Positions 19,801-28,497 of a DNA stretch of 64,000 bases are shown piece after piece (positions within the stretch are counted from its first letter, which is position 1; the number at the start of each line of letters is the position of its first letter). The notes beneath the pieces were generated by a model. It did not search any database. It was given only the letters and a program-made list of their open reading frames with translations, and had not been told where the DNA came from. Both the position numbers and the translations under genes were made by a program. This DNA comes from JAAUTT01 sp963846585 (lineage in GTDB: Bacteria; Bacteroidota; Bacteroidia; Bacteroidales; JAAUTT01): contig CAWJWO010000001.1 in the NCBI GenBank assembly GCA_963846585.1, positions 124,001 through 188,000 of the forward strand. The letters run 5' to 3'.

Positions 19801-20658
19801 TCATACTATCATCTTTTCAATAGGTATTACTAATATTCCCTGTGCTCCGCATTCCTGAAGCTTATCAATCACATTCCAGAAATCAGATTCCATAATTACA
19901 GAATGCACTGAAACCCAACCATCCTGAGCAAGAGGCACAACTGTGGGACTTTTCATTCCCGGAATTACGTCAATGATTTTATCCACCATATTACCAGGAG
20001 CATTTAGAACTACATATTTATGTTTTTTTGCTTTTTGTACAGAACGGATCCTGAATAACAGTTTTTCAAGTATTTGTTTTTTCCCCTGGGAAAGATTGGG
20101 ATTTCCTATAATAATTGCTTCCGATACCATAACAATTTCAACTTCTCGTAAACCATTACTTATCAATGTGCTGCCAGAACTTACAATATCAAAAATTGCA
20201 TCAGCCAAACCTATTCCGGGTGCAATTTCAACTGAACCGCTTATTTCATGTATTTCTGATTTAATATTCTTTTCATCGAGGAAAGATTGTAAAATATTAG
20301 GGTATGAAGTTGCTATTTTTTTCCCGTTAAAATAGCTTAAACCATTATACTCTGTTGCTCTTGGCACGGCAAGCGATAAACGGCATTTTGCGAAATCAAG
20401 TTTTTCAACAACACTTATTGGAAATTTTTTTTCATATATTAAATTTTCGCCAACAATACCCACATCGGCAACACCATCAGCAACATATTGAGGTATATCA
20501 TCATCACGAAGAAACAGAATTTCGACCGGAAAATTTGATGATTTTGTGATTAGTTTTCTATCACCAGTATTAAGAAATATTCCTGCTTCAGATATCAATT
20601 CCAATGATTTCTCACTTAATCGTCCTGATTTTTGAATAGCAATTTTTATAAAACTCAT
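19801..20658 (-). CDS. hisG: ATP phosphoribosyltransferase, long form
   Basis: 285 residues, long-type HisG with a C-terminal PII-like regulatory domain (about 205-285), so it should be catalytically autonomous and allosterically inhibited by histidine. The PRPP-binding loop is around EIAPGIGLADAIFDIVSSG. It commits ATP and PRPP to histidine synthesis and is the first gene of the operon. The region upstream carries a possible leader peptide and an intrinsic terminator. The stop TGA lies in a TGATGAAGTGA stretch that resembles the local repeats. Confidence 0.96.
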   Translation of the reverse strand: MSFIKIAIQKSGRLSEKSLELISEAGIFLNTGDRKLITKSSNFPVEILFLRDDDIPQYVADGVADVGIVGENLIYEKKFPISVVEKLDFAKCRLSLAVPRATEYNGLSYFNGKKIATSYPNILQSFLDEKNIKSEIHEISGSVEIAPGIGLADAIFDIVSSGSTLISNGLREVEIVMVSEAIIIGNPNLSQGKKQILEKLLFRIRSVQKAKKHKYVVLNAPGNMVDKIIDVIPGMKSPTVVPLAQDGWVSVHSVIMESDFWNVIDKLQECGAQGILVIPIEKMIV

Positions 20659-20698
20659 TTTTATATTGTTGAATTATTTGTGGCATTTTCTAACAGGC

Positions 20699-20729
20699 TA
20701 AAAAAAAAGGTTTGCATATTTGCAAACCT
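20699..20729 (-). terminator. Intrinsic terminator or his attenuator
   Basis: On the minus strand a perfect 9-bp stem AGGTTTGCA / TGCAAACCT with a 4-base loop (20708-20729) is followed by nine U. It lies after the YihY gene and 41 bases before hisG. It could end the YihY transcript or attenuate the his operon. An upstream TTTGCAG (about 20752-20758) could pair with the 3-prime arm TGCAAA and act as antiterminator. Confidence 0.8.
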
Positions 20730-20764
20730 AATTTAAGTTAATTTAATAATCTGCAAATAAATTT

Positions 20765-20818
20765 CTATTTCATAAGATGATGAAATTCTTTATGGCCGGT
20801 AATAACAAATAAAATCAT
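20765..20818 (-). CDS. hisL: Candidate his leader peptide
   Basis: A 17-codon ORF on the operon strand reads MILFVITGHKEFHHLMK, with three His codons including a His-His pair. It ends 35 bases before the terminator stem and about 100 bases before hisG. Position and composition fit a transcription-attenuation leader as in enterobacterial hisL, though His density is lower than in that seven-His peptide. No strong Shine-Dalgarno is visible, and it could be chance in AT-rich sequence. Confidence 0.45.
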   Translation of the reverse strand: MILFVITGHKEFHHLMK

Positions 20819-20877
20819 AATTAAAATACTTTATAATGCAATGTTACGTATATTTTCATAATACTCCAAAAAATATA

Positions 20878-22251
20878 TTACAAATTCTTTATTAAAATAT
20901 TTGAATCTGACATTTTTATGGATTTTATAAAATCCTTATCGATTGCCATAAGCCTTAATGCTATTTTGGATGTATTTTCAATAGGATAATGTTCTCCTAA
21001 TTTATCAATACATTCATTAACATATAATATTGATAAAAGGTCTACATTTTGAGCAGGTTGATAACCAATAATCCTGGGATTATCAGTCAGCACTTCTGAT
21101 AAAATTCTAGTCTTAGCCAAATCTGAAAGAATAACAGATAATATCCTGACAGGAATATGAAGGTTCTTTGAAATTTCCGGCTGAGTTAATGGTTTTTCTC
21201 CTTTGTTAAAATTCATTATAATATGATGAGTAACCACCAATGCTATTATTCTATGTGAATAATAACTCATGTTAACAGCCTCATTTTCAAACTCGTACAT
21301 TTGTGTATTCTGGGTAGCAAATGCAATTTTCGCTCCAAATAATACAATTAGCCAACTTATTTGTACCCATATAATAAACAACGGAATAGCTGCCAGGCTA
21401 CCATAAATGGCATTATTTCTTGATACTCCGATCTGAAAATATATATATGCCATCTGCACTAACAGAAAAATTGAACCTGCTATTATTCCTCCTGTTAATC
21501 CGGATCGGAATTTCACTTTAGTGTTAGGCATTATTAAATAAACCAATGTAAATAATACAATGATCAGGATGTAAGGTATTGCTTTTAAGGCCGTAAATAA
21601 AACCGGGCTTATAAGGTGCATTAATTCAACTTGTTTGCTCATTTCCATTATTTTGTCATTTACTGCAATTGCAGTAATTAAAAATACAGGTGAAATTAAC
21701 ATAATCGAAAGATAATCACTATACTGCCGGATATATGACCTTCTTTTTTTTACCTGCCAGATATCATTAAATGAGCTTTCTATAATACTTAAAACATTCA
21801 TTACAGACCAAAATAAAAGAATTATTCCTATGCCGGCCAATAATCCGCCTTTTGTTCTTGCCAGGGTTGCATTGGAAAAAGTAATTACCTGATCTACAGC
21901 ATCAGAATACCCTTGTAATAAGGTGGACGAGTTTGTATAAGAATTATCGGCAAGATGATGAGCCCAATTGTTTAAATAAACCCTAACTTTATTTTCTAAA
22001 AATTTATCGTACCCAAATCCTTTGGCAATTCCAAATCCCAGAGCCAAAACAGGAACTATCGATAATAAACAATACAATGTAATAGCTGCGGCACGTTGTT
22101 GAATTTTATCTTCGTAAATACCACGAATTGTGATTATTAATATTCTGATTACTTTTATAGGCATTGACTTTCGTTTAGAAAAGTCACTTTGAGGTATACT
22201 CCAAATTCCCCTGGTAAGGAAATGCCCTATATGTAATTTTCTTTTAGCCAT
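20878..22251 (-). CDS. YihY/BrkB family inner-membrane protein
   Basis: 457 residues. It has about six transmembrane segments (for example near residues 50-75, 135-155, 180-205, 220-245, 255-280 and 290-315) and the family hallmarks AAAITLYCLLSIVPVLALG and IYGSLAAIPLFIIWVQISW. The C-terminal cytoplasmic part (about 330-457) looks like a winged-helix domain (LTQPEISKNLHIPVRILSVILSDL). The family was once called RNase BN; its true function is unclear. It is upstream of hisG but separated by a terminator. Confidence 0.88.
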   Translation of the reverse strand: MAKRKLHIGHFLTRGIWSIPQSDFSKRKSMPIKVIRILIITIRGIYEDKIQQRAAAITLYCLLSIVPVLALGFGIAKGFGYDKFLENKVRVYLNNWAHHLADNSYTNSSTLLQGYSDAVDQVITFSNATLARTKGGLLAGIGIILLFWSVMNVLSIIESSFNDIWQVKKRRSYIRQYSDYLSIMLISPVFLITAIAVNDKIMEMSKQVELMHLISPVLFTALKAIPYILIIVLFTLVYLIMPNTKVKFRSGLTGGIIAGSIFLLVQMAYIYFQIGVSRNNAIYGSLAAIPLFIIWVQISWLIVLFGAKIAFATQNTQMYEFENEAVNMSYYSHRIIALVVTHHIIMNFNKGEKPLTQPEISKNLHIPVRILSVILSDLAKTRILSEVLTDNPRIIGYQPAQNVDLLSILYVNECIDKLGEHYPIENTSKIALRLMAIDKDFIKSIKMSDSNILIKNL

Positions 22252-22284
22252 ATTTTATTTCATTTTCAAATTTACACATTTCTT

Positions 22285-22307
22285 GCCCTGAGCGTAGTCG
22301 AAGGGTC
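22285..22307. repeat. CCCTGAGCGTAGTCGAAGGG palindromic dispersed repeat
   Basis: A short hairpin unit, CCCTGAGCGNAGTCGAAGGG type. Related copies occur at 23184-23207, 23862-23884 (inverted) and 35778-35797. It lies between divergent yihY and comB-like genes, flanked by TTTTCAAATT units. Confidence 0.8.
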
Positions 22308-22389
22308 AAATTTTCAAATTAGCTTATATGCAAAGATAATTTTTCAGGTTCTGCGTTAATAATTATTTTTACTTTGTTTAAAAAAAAAT

Positions 22390-23079
22390 ATGGAAATTAA
22401 CATACTTCATTTACTGGAAGGGGCTAAAAACGCAAGGGGTTTAACAGTAGTAATTGATGTATTCAGAGCATTTTCAGTTACTTGTTATCTTTTTCAAAAT
22501 GGAGCAAAGGAAATTATTTCTGTTGGAGATATCAATCATGCGTATAAATTAAAAAAGGACAACCCGGAATTTGTCTTAATAGGAGAACGCAAAGAAATGA
22601 TACCTCCAGGATTTGATTTTGGAAATAGCCCTACTCAGATATTGAATGTCGATTTTACCGGAAAAACAATCGTACATACAACCAGTTCCGGAACCCAGGG
22701 ACTGGTAAATGCTTCAAATGCAAGTATCAGGTTAACAGGAAGTTTTGTAAATGCTCCTGCAATAGTGAGATTCATTAAAAATCAAAAATCCTCAATAGTC
22801 TCTCTCGTGTGCATGGGTTATGCAATGCAACATCCGACTGAAGAAGATTCATTCTGTGCTGAATATATAAAATTGTCACTTGAAGGGTCAAAAGTTGATT
22901 TTGAAAAAATGAAGGAAATAATAAGAAAGACGAGTGGGAAAAGATTGTTTAAACCTGAAAATCAGAAGTTTTCTCCTGCAAGTGACTTTGATTTATGCAC
23001 TCAACTTGGAATATTCGACTTTATAATAAAAGCTGAACAAAAAAATGGATTATTGACATTAACCAGATTTAGTTGTTAG
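22390..23079 (+). CDS. ComB-like 2-phosphosulfolactate phosphatase family protein
   Basis: 229 residues. Family motifs are VVIDVFRAFSVTCYL near the N-terminus, LIGERKEMIPPGFDFGNSP, HTTSSGTQGLV and SLVCMGYAMQHPTEEDSFCAEYI. Characterised ComB enzymes are Mg-dependent and dephosphorylate phosphosulfolactate in coenzyme M synthesis; in Bacteroidota the substrate is uncertain, perhaps another sulfonate pathway. The gene stands alone. Its last codons (TTT AGT TGT TAG) are the first units of a TTAGTTG array, so the stop codon comes from the repeat. Confidence 0.88.
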   Translation: MEINILHLLEGAKNARGLTVVIDVFRAFSVTCYLFQNGAKEIISVGDINHAYKLKKDNPEFVLIGERKEMIPPGFDFGNSPTQILNVDFTGKTIVHTTSSGTQGLVNASNASIRLTGSFVNAPAIVRFIKNQKSSIVSLVCMGYAMQHPTEEDSFCAEYIKLSLEGSKVDFEKMKEIIRKTSGKRLFKPENQKFSPASDFDLCTQLGIFDFIIKAEQKNGLLTLTRFSC

Positions 23080-23182
23080 TTGTTAATAGCAGGTTACAGG
23101 TTACAGGTTACAGGTTACAGGTTACAGGTTACAGGTTACAGGTTACAGGTTACAGGTTACAGGTTACAGGTTTTAGGTTGCA
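23069..23182. repeat. TTAGTTG units followed by about 12 TTACAGG heptamers
   Basis: TTAGTTG units (23069-23085) overlap the comB-like stop. About 12 near-perfect TTACAGG heptamers follow (23090-23173), decaying to TTTTAGGTTGCAG. This is one of the longest perfect arrays in the window. Confidence 0.92.
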
Positions 23183-23183
23183 G

Positions 23184-23207
23184 TACCCTGAGCGAAGTCG
23201 AAGGGTA
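23184..23207. repeat. TACCCTGAGCGAAGTCGAAGGGTA dispersed palindrome (split: TACCCTGAGCGA + AGTCGAAGGGTA)
   Basis: It has the same core as 22285-22307, with 6-bp perfect outer arms TACCCT/AGGGTA. It sits directly after the TTACAGG array. Confidence 0.8.
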
Positions 23208-23271
23208 CAACCTTTACAACTTTACAACATGTAAAAATTACTTATAAATTGAACCGAATGCAGCCTATTAA

Positions 23272-23508
23272 TTATCTGTTAACCTGATAGGAAAATTCCG
23301 ATTCTTTCATTTTAACAAAACGTTCAGTCCACAGAACATTGGAACTATTATCCTTATAAGCAATAAAATAAACATCATCAATTAATTTTGAAAGGTCCAT
23401 ATTATTATAGTCTTTGCAAATATGAACTTTTTCACCGTTAAGGTTAAAAACTTCTGCTCTAATCTGATTTGGTCTCATAGTAGTAAAGTTTATATTATTA
23501 GATTTCAA
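23272..23508 (-). CDS. Orphan T9SS sorting-tail-like small protein or remnant
   Basis: 78 residues from a TTG start; the internal ATG at 23478 would give 68. The sequence IRAEVFNLNGEKVHIC ... DLSKLIDDVYFIAYKD matches the pattern of a Por-type sorting domain, but with no signal peptide and no passenger domain. An in-frame stop lies just upstream of the TTG. It is best explained as the surviving 3-prime end of a lost secreted-protein gene; expression as a stand-alone protein is doubtful. Confidence 0.4.
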   Translation of the reverse strand: MKSNNINFTTMRPNQIRAEVFNLNGEKVHICKDYNNMDLSKLIDDVYFIAYKDNSSNVLWTERFVKMKESEFSYQVNR

Positions 23509-23861
23509 TTAATCGAAATCAATTTATTTGAATATTTGCACTTTCAAACTTTATTGATTCCTATCAGCAACTAAATTATAACATTTTAAAGCCTTACTAT
23601 CTTAATACTATATGATTTACCTTACATAAAAAAATGATTTATCTCAATGTTTTACTATTGTTTTTTTGTAATATATTTTATACATTTGATGTTTTTGAAA
23701 TCTGAAATAAAAAGTTATAGGCAACTATCAAATAAACAATGGCTTATAAATAACACTTTGTAGTTTTAATATTTTAATTTTCTGAATATCATTTCGCTTA
23801 TAATTAATATAATTCTTTTTTTTCAAAAAAGCAACTTTTTTTTAAAATTTCTGCAACCTGC
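23509..23861. other. Gene-less AT-rich stretch
   Basis: No ORF, RNA or clear hairpin recognised. It contains long A and T runs (around 23630-23680 and 23815-23850). It may be the eroded upstream part of the sorting-tail remnant. Confidence 0.5.
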
Positions 23862-23935
23862 ACCCTTCGACTACACACAGGGTATGAGTACCTGCAACTA
23901 AGCATCAAACACCAAGCACTATGCACTATGCACTA
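23862..23935. repeat. CCTTCGACT palindrome (inverted copy) and ACTATGC heptamers
   Basis: ACCCTTCGACTACACACAGG (23862-23884, inverted relative to the copies at 22285 and 23184) is followed by CAACTAAGCA, CCAAGCACTATGC and ACTATGC units (23895-23935). The array reaches within 3 bases of the permease TAA stop. Confidence 0.82.
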
Positions 23936-23937
23936 CA

Positions 23938-25062
23938 TTATGCCACTTTCCTATACCTCCACACCGCCAGAGAAAGCATAATACAGGCATAAATTACCAA
24001 TGCGGCCAACTCTCTTATAATATCGTATATTCCTGATCCTTTAAGCAGGATCATTCTTATTACCCTGATAAAATATGCAATAGGATTAATTACATTAACT
24101 TTTTGAGCCCAATCCGGCATACTTTCAATCGGGGTAAACAATCCGCTCATCATAAGAAATACTATCATAAAGAAAAATGCTACAAACATAGCCTGCTGCT
24201 GGGTATCAGCAAGAGTGGAAATAAATAGCCCTATACCTAAAATCACCAGTAAATATATTGAAGCTACAAAAAAAACAAGCCCTATACTTCCTATCATTGG
24301 TATATTAAATAAAAATTTGCCTACTGATAATCCAAAAGCCAGCTCAAGCAGTGCAATAATCCAAAAAGGCAGTAATTTGCCAACTATAAACTGATATTTA
24401 CGTATTGGTGTTACATTTATTTGTTCAATAGTCCCTAACTCCTTTTCACGAACCAGGTTTAGCGCTGTAAGCAACAACCCAATAAGTGTTACCAATAATA
24501 CCAGAATTCCCGGAACCATGAATGTTTTATAATCGAGTTGCGGATTGTACCAATATGAATTGGTTATAGAAACTGTTGAAGCAAGTACAACACCCTGAGA
24601 AGGAATACCTCCCCATTTAAGGGTTACTGTTTTATTATAATTATTAATAGTATTTAACACATAATTATATTCAATTTCTCCTGCTGTTCCATTTATAGCA
24701 TTGATAATCACCTGAACCTTTGCTGTGTTATTGCGCACCAAATCACGTTCAAATTGCTCAGGCATAATAAGAATAACGTCCACCCGGTCTCTTTTGAGTT
24801 TTTCTTCCGCATTATCTATAGAAAAAGAAGAGTTTTTAATAACGAAAAAAGGCGATCCTGTAAATTTGTTTATCAATTGGCGTGAAGTTGATGATAAATC
24901 CTTATCCACCACATACATATTGATACTTTTCATCTCCATTGTAGCCGCGTTTACCAGGATAATTAACTGAACCAAAGGCATTACTATCACTAATGGTAAA
25001 AGTGAACGGTTTCGGCCCAACTGGATAAATTCCTTTTGGATTATATATAGAATAGTCCTCAT
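23938..25062 (-). CDS. ABC-2 type exporter permease, YbhR/YbhS-like (distal)
   Basis: 374 residues. One N-terminal TM helix (about 22-42) is followed by a large extracytoplasmic domain (about 45-175) and five C-terminal TM helices. The ABC-2 signature region is NLVREKELGTIEQINVTPIR, with the later LMMSGLFTPIESMPDWAQ. It should pair with the other permease at 25245 as a heterodimer served by the two ATPases. It is the last gene of the exporter operon. Confidence 0.93.
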   Translation of the reverse strand: MRTILYIIQKEFIQLGRNRSLLPLVIVMPLVQLIILVNAATMEMKSINMYVVDKDLSSTSRQLINKFTGSPFFVIKNSSFSIDNAEEKLKRDRVDVILIMPEQFERDLVRNNTAKVQVIINAINGTAGEIEYNYVLNTINNYNKTVTLKWGGIPSQGVVLASTVSITNSYWYNPQLDYKTFMVPGILVLLVTLIGLLLTALNLVREKELGTIEQINVTPIRKYQFIVGKLLPFWIIALLELAFGLSVGKFLFNIPMIGSIGLVFFVASIYLLVILGIGLFISTLADTQQQAMFVAFFFMIVFLMMSGLFTPIESMPDWAQKVNVINPIAYFIRVIRMILLKGSGIYDIIRELAALVIYACIMLSLAVWRYRKVA

Positions 25063-25074
25063 TTTGTTTTTAGA

Positions 25075-25215
25075 TGTTAGTTGTTGGTTGTTAGTTGTCA
25101 GTATATTATGTTTATAAAGTTTATAAAAAGTTTATAAGGTTTATAAAATTCTTAGAATAATAAATTCTCAATAAAATAATCTTATAAACCTAATAAACCT
25201 TATAAACCTCATAAA
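25075..25215. repeat. TTAGTTG array plus facing TTTATAA arrays
   Basis: TTAGTTG-type units lie at 25075-25100. TTTATAAAG/TTTATAAGG units lie at 25110-25147, and oppositely oriented CCTTATAAA/CCTAATAAA units at 25181-25215, separated by about 34 bases. The two arms can form a long hairpin in the permease-permease transcript. Confidence 0.87.
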
Positions 25216-25244
25216 CTAATTTTTCAAATATTCTAATTAGCACA

Positions 25245-26351
25245 TTATTCTAGTCTGATCTTGAATTTTTTATAGCTTATAAAAATGAAAATACAGGTCA
25301 TCCCGACAAGAATTAGTGTTTGAAACCAAATATAGTATAATCCTATGCCCTTCAACATGATATCTTTAATAATCACTATGAACCATCGAGGTGGAAGTAT
25401 TTGACAAATGGCTTGTAAAATCCATGGCATGTTTTGAATAGGAAAAATAAAACCCGATAACAGAATAGTTGGCAACATAAGAGCCAACATGGACATTACC
25501 ATAGCAGTCTGCTGGCTGTTGGTAGAAGAAGATATAAATATACCCAATGAAAGAGCAAGCAAAATATATAATATAGTTTCTGCCAACAGAAGTATAATAC
25601 TTCCCTGAACAGGCATTCCAAATACGAAATTACCAAGCAGAATAATCACTATAGCATTTAAAAATGATAATAATACATATGGCATTACTTTGCCAAGGAG
25701 TATCTGCATAGGCCTTAGTGGAGAAACGAGGAGAACTTCCATCGTTCCAAGTTCTTTTTCCCTGACTATTGAAATGGAAGTCAGCAGAGCCGAAATAAGC
25801 ATTAAAATCATTGCCATAATTCCCGGAATAAACATATAAACACCTTTAAGCTGTTCGTTATACTTCATCCTTACTTCAGTAACAATTTTCACAGGAACAT
25901 TAGCAGCCTGGTTCAATTTTGATACATAATCCATTACAATAGCTGATGTGTAATTTGTGAGGAGATTTGCTGTATTTGCGTCGCTTGCATCTGTAAGAAT
26001 CTGTAAATGGGCGATTCCATTTATTTTCATTTTTTCTGCAAACCCATTTTCAAAAACAATTACCTCCTTAATATCGCCTTTTTTAAACACCTGCTCAATT
26101 TGAGAGGTATTATCGATATAACCTTCAATTTTAAAATAACCTGATGATAAAATTTTAAGAATTATTTGACGGGTAACATTATCTTTCGAAAAATCCAAAA
26201 TTGCTATATTGGCATTTTTAATCTCATTGGTAACAACAAATCCAAACAAAAGCATTTGAGCGATGGGCATACCAAATAATACTAACATAGTACGTTTATC
26301 GCGAAAAATATGATAAAATTCTTTTACAACAAATCCCCAAAATCTTCTCAT
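25245..26351 (-). CDS. ABC-2 type exporter permease, YbhR/YbhS-like (proximal)
   Basis: 368 residues, same architecture as its downstream partner: TM1 about 22-42, an extracytoplasmic domain to about 175, then five TM helices. The signature is SIVREKELGTMEVLLVSPLR and later ILLSGFIFPIQNMPW. An export substrate cannot be inferred beyond the family's known role with drugs and cations. Confidence 0.93.
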   Translation of the reverse strand: MRRFWGFVVKEFYHIFRDKRTMLVLFGMPIAQMLLFGFVVTNEIKNANIAILDFSKDNVTRQIILKILSSGYFKIEGYIDNTSQIEQVFKKGDIKEVIVFENGFAEKMKINGIAHLQILTDASDANTANLLTNYTSAIVMDYVSKLNQAANVPVKIVTEVRMKYNEQLKGVYMFIPGIMAMILMLISALLTSISIVREKELGTMEVLLVSPLRPMQILLGKVMPYVLLSFLNAIVIILLGNFVFGMPVQGSIILLLAETILYILLALSLGIFISSSTNSQQTAMVMSMLALMLPTILLSGFIFPIQNMPWILQAICQILPPRWFIVIIKDIMLKGIGLYYIWFQTLILVGMTCIFIFISYKKFKIRLE

Positions 26352-26352
26352 T

Positions 26353-26490
26353 AGTATAGTGCTTAGTACATAGTGCTTAGTGCTTAGTGCTTAGTGCTTA
26401 GTGCTTAGTTGTTAGTTGTTAGTTGTTTATTTCATTTAAATTTTATGCGTTTATAAAGTTTATAAAGTTTATAAAGTTTATAAGGTTTAT
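26353..26490. repeat. CTTAGTG array, TTAGTTG array, TTTATAAAG array
   Basis: Just upstream of the permease ATG come about seven CTTAGTG/CATAGTG units (26353-26408), three TTAGTTG units (26407-26427) and four 9-mer TTTATAAAG/AGG units (26450-26490). The order and orientation relative to the start codon match 12864-12971. Confidence 0.9.
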
Positions 26491-26510
26491 GAAATTTCTA
26501 ATACACTTCA

Positions 26511-27242
26511 TCACTTGCGTGCAATCTTTTGAAACACCTCATCCATATTGGCCGATTGATATTTTTCCTTCAGGTTTAAAGGAGTATCAATATCTGCAAT
26601 CCTTCCGTCTGCCATGATTGTTACCCTGTCGCAATATTCTGCTTCGTCCATATAATGTGTTGTAACAAAAACAGTAATGCCATTATGAGCAGCATCATAA
26701 ATCATATCCCAGAACTGACGTCTTGTAATAGGGTCTACTCCACCGGTTGGTTCATCCAGAAACACAATACCCGGTTTATGGAAAATGGCAATAGAAAATG
26801 CCAGCTTTTGTTTCCACCCCAATGGCAAATCCCGAATCAGCATATTTGTAGTATTCTCAAACCCCAGTTCATTTAATAATTCCTTAGTCCTTATCTTTAT
26901 TTCAGCTGCCGGAACATGGTAAATTCCTCCGAAAAAGCGAATATTTTCACGAACCGTCATATCTTCATATATAGAAAATTTCTGACTCATATAACCTATG
27001 TTTTTTTTGATTTTATCCCTCTCCGAATATCCATCAAATCCTGCCACTTTTATTTCGCCCGATGTTGGTTCCAGTAATCCGCATAACATTTTTATAGCTG
27101 TTGTTTTACCGGCACCATTTGCACCCAGAAAGCCAAATACTTCTCCACGATAAACCTCAAAACTGAGATGATCATTTGCAACAAAATTCCCAAACTTTTT
27201 AACCAGGTCGCGGACAGTGATTATTATTTCCCTTTTGTCCAT
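26511..27242 (-). CDS. ABC exporter ATPase, YbhF C-terminal-half type
   Basis: 243 residues. Walker A is GANGAGKTT, the Q-loop YMSQKFSIYEDMT, Walker B IVFLDEPTGGVDP and the H-loop VTTHYMDEAEYCDR. The signature is LPLGWKQ rather than LSGGxKQ. This substitution is typical of the second nucleotide-binding domain of YbhF/RbbA-type transporters, suggesting this gene corresponds to that half. The stop TGA lies in AAGTGATGAAGTG, a repeat-like sequence. Confidence 0.94.
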   Translation of the reverse strand: MDKREIIITVRDLVKKFGNFVANDHLSFEVYRGEVFGFLGANGAGKTTAIKMLCGLLEPTSGEIKVAGFDGYSERDKIKKNIGYMSQKFSIYEDMTVRENIRFFGGIYHVPAAEIKIRTKELLNELGFENTTNMLIRDLPLGWKQKLAFSIAIFHKPGIVFLDEPTGGVDPITRRQFWDMIYDAAHNGITVFVTTHYMDEAEYCDRVTIMADGRIADIDTPLNLKEKYQSANMDEVFQKIARK

Positions 27243-27280
27243 ATAATAATAGTCATAAGTAGTAAGTTGTAAGTATATTT

Positions 27281-27440
27281 TGTTTATAAAGTTTATTTGT
27301 TTATTTGTTAATATGTTATATATAATAATATTTAAAAGTAAAACACATAAACCTTATAAACCTTATAAACCTCATAACTCCATTTTAATCAGTAATTTGT
27401 AATCAATTTTCAAATTTGCACATTTTCAAATTTTCAAATT
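27281..27440. repeat. Facing TTTATAA units and TTTTCAAA/GTAATTT units
   Basis: TTTATAAAG/TTTATTTG units (27281-27310) face ATAAACCTT units (27345-27377). AGTAATTTGTAATC and TTTTCAAATTTGCACA units follow (27388-27440) and run into the next gene: the last codons and TGA of the ATPase at 27426 are TTTTCAAATT repeat sequence. Confidence 0.82.
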
Positions 27441-28346
27441 AACATCTGACATCAATTCGATAAAACAATCTTCTACCCCAGCATCAATATGTTCAATTTT
27501 GATATCTGAGTGCCCTTTCCCTGATAAATATAATTTTAATTCATCAGGCAAAGGTTTCCCTGATTTGCTGTTGTAATGAAGAAACTGCCCGAAAATGTAT
27601 ACACTTTTACAATCGTTATAATTTATCAGATCAAGTTTAAGCTGATACATATTTCCGGAACGAATGGCTAACAGCTTACCGGGATACTGAGAAGTAATAC
27701 CCTGTGGCGTATCTATTTGCATTATATTACCGTCCTGGATGAGTGCTATTCTATCGCATAAGCCTGCTTCATCCATATATGGTGTTGAAACTATTATAGT
27801 AATCCCTTTATCGCGTAAATTTTTAAGCATTTCCCAAAATTCTTTTCTTGAGACCGCATCTACTCCGGTAGTTGGTTCGTCGAGCACTAATAATTCAGGT
27901 TTATGGATCAGGGCGCACGATAAGGCAAGTTTCTGTTTCATTCCACCTGACAGTTTTCCGGCCAAACGTTTTTTAAATGGTTCTATCTGAATGTATATAT
28001 CCCTTATAAGGTCATAATTTTCCTTTATACTTGTGCCAAATATGGTTGCAAAAAAAGTGAGGTTCTCCTCAACTGATAAATCCTGGTACAGCGAAAATCG
28101 TCCCGGCATATATCCTATATTACTACGCACTGATTTATAATCCTTTACAACATCCATGCCATTAATAATAACAGTACCTGTATCGGCCAGCAATAAAGTT
28201 GTAAGTATTCTGAATAGTGTAGTCTTACCTGCTCCATCAGGCCCAATAAATCCAAATAACTCATTCTCCTTTACTTCGAAGGAAATATCTTTTAAAGCCC
28301 TTGTTTTTCCGTATGTTTTCGATATGTTTTTTGCAGTTAAAAACAT
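27426..28346 (-). CDS. ABC exporter ATPase, YbhF N-terminal-half type
   Basis: 306 residues. Walker A is GPDGAGKTT, the Q-loop YMPGRFSLYQDLS, the signature LSGGMKQKLAL, Walker B LLVLDEPTTGVDAV and the H-loop VSTPYMDEA; the H-loop His is Ser-Thr-Pro here, as in YbhF-type first domains. A C-terminal extension of about 80 residues follows. In YbhF both ATPase domains are fused; here they are separate genes with a repeat-filled spacer between them. The C-terminal NLKI is encoded by repeat sequence. Confidence 0.93.
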   Translation of the reverse strand: MFLTAKNISKTYGKTRALKDISFEVKENELFGFIGPDGAGKTTLFRILTTLLLADTGTVIINGMDVVKDYKSVRSNIGYMPGRFSLYQDLSVEENLTFFATIFGTSIKENYDLIRDIYIQIEPFKKRLAGKLSGGMKQKLALSCALIHKPELLVLDEPTTGVDAVSRKEFWEMLKNLRDKGITIIVSTPYMDEAGLCDRIALIQDGNIMQIDTPQGITSQYPGKLLAIRSGNMYQLKLDLINYNDCKSVYIFGQFLHYNSKSGKPLPDELKLYLSGKGHSDIKIEHIDAGVEDCFIELMSDVNLKI

Positions 28347-28347
28347 G

Positions 28348-28497
28348 GTTGGTTGTTAGTTGTTAGTTGTTAGTTGTTAGTTGTTAGTTGTTAGTTGTTA
28401 ATTTTTTGTATAAGTGATTAAGTGATTAAGTAATTAGTAATTTGTAATTTGTAATTTGTAATTTGTAATAAATTTGCACATCTGCACATCTGCACAT
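28348..28497. repeat. TTAGTTG, GATTAAGT, GTAATTT and CACATCTG arrays
   Basis: Four arrays in series: about seven TTAGTTG (28348-28400), AAGTGATT 8-mers (28411-28430), about five GTAATTT (28436-28470) and CACATCTG 8-mers (28474-28497). The last ends on the HlyD-like gene TAA stop. Confidence 0.9.
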
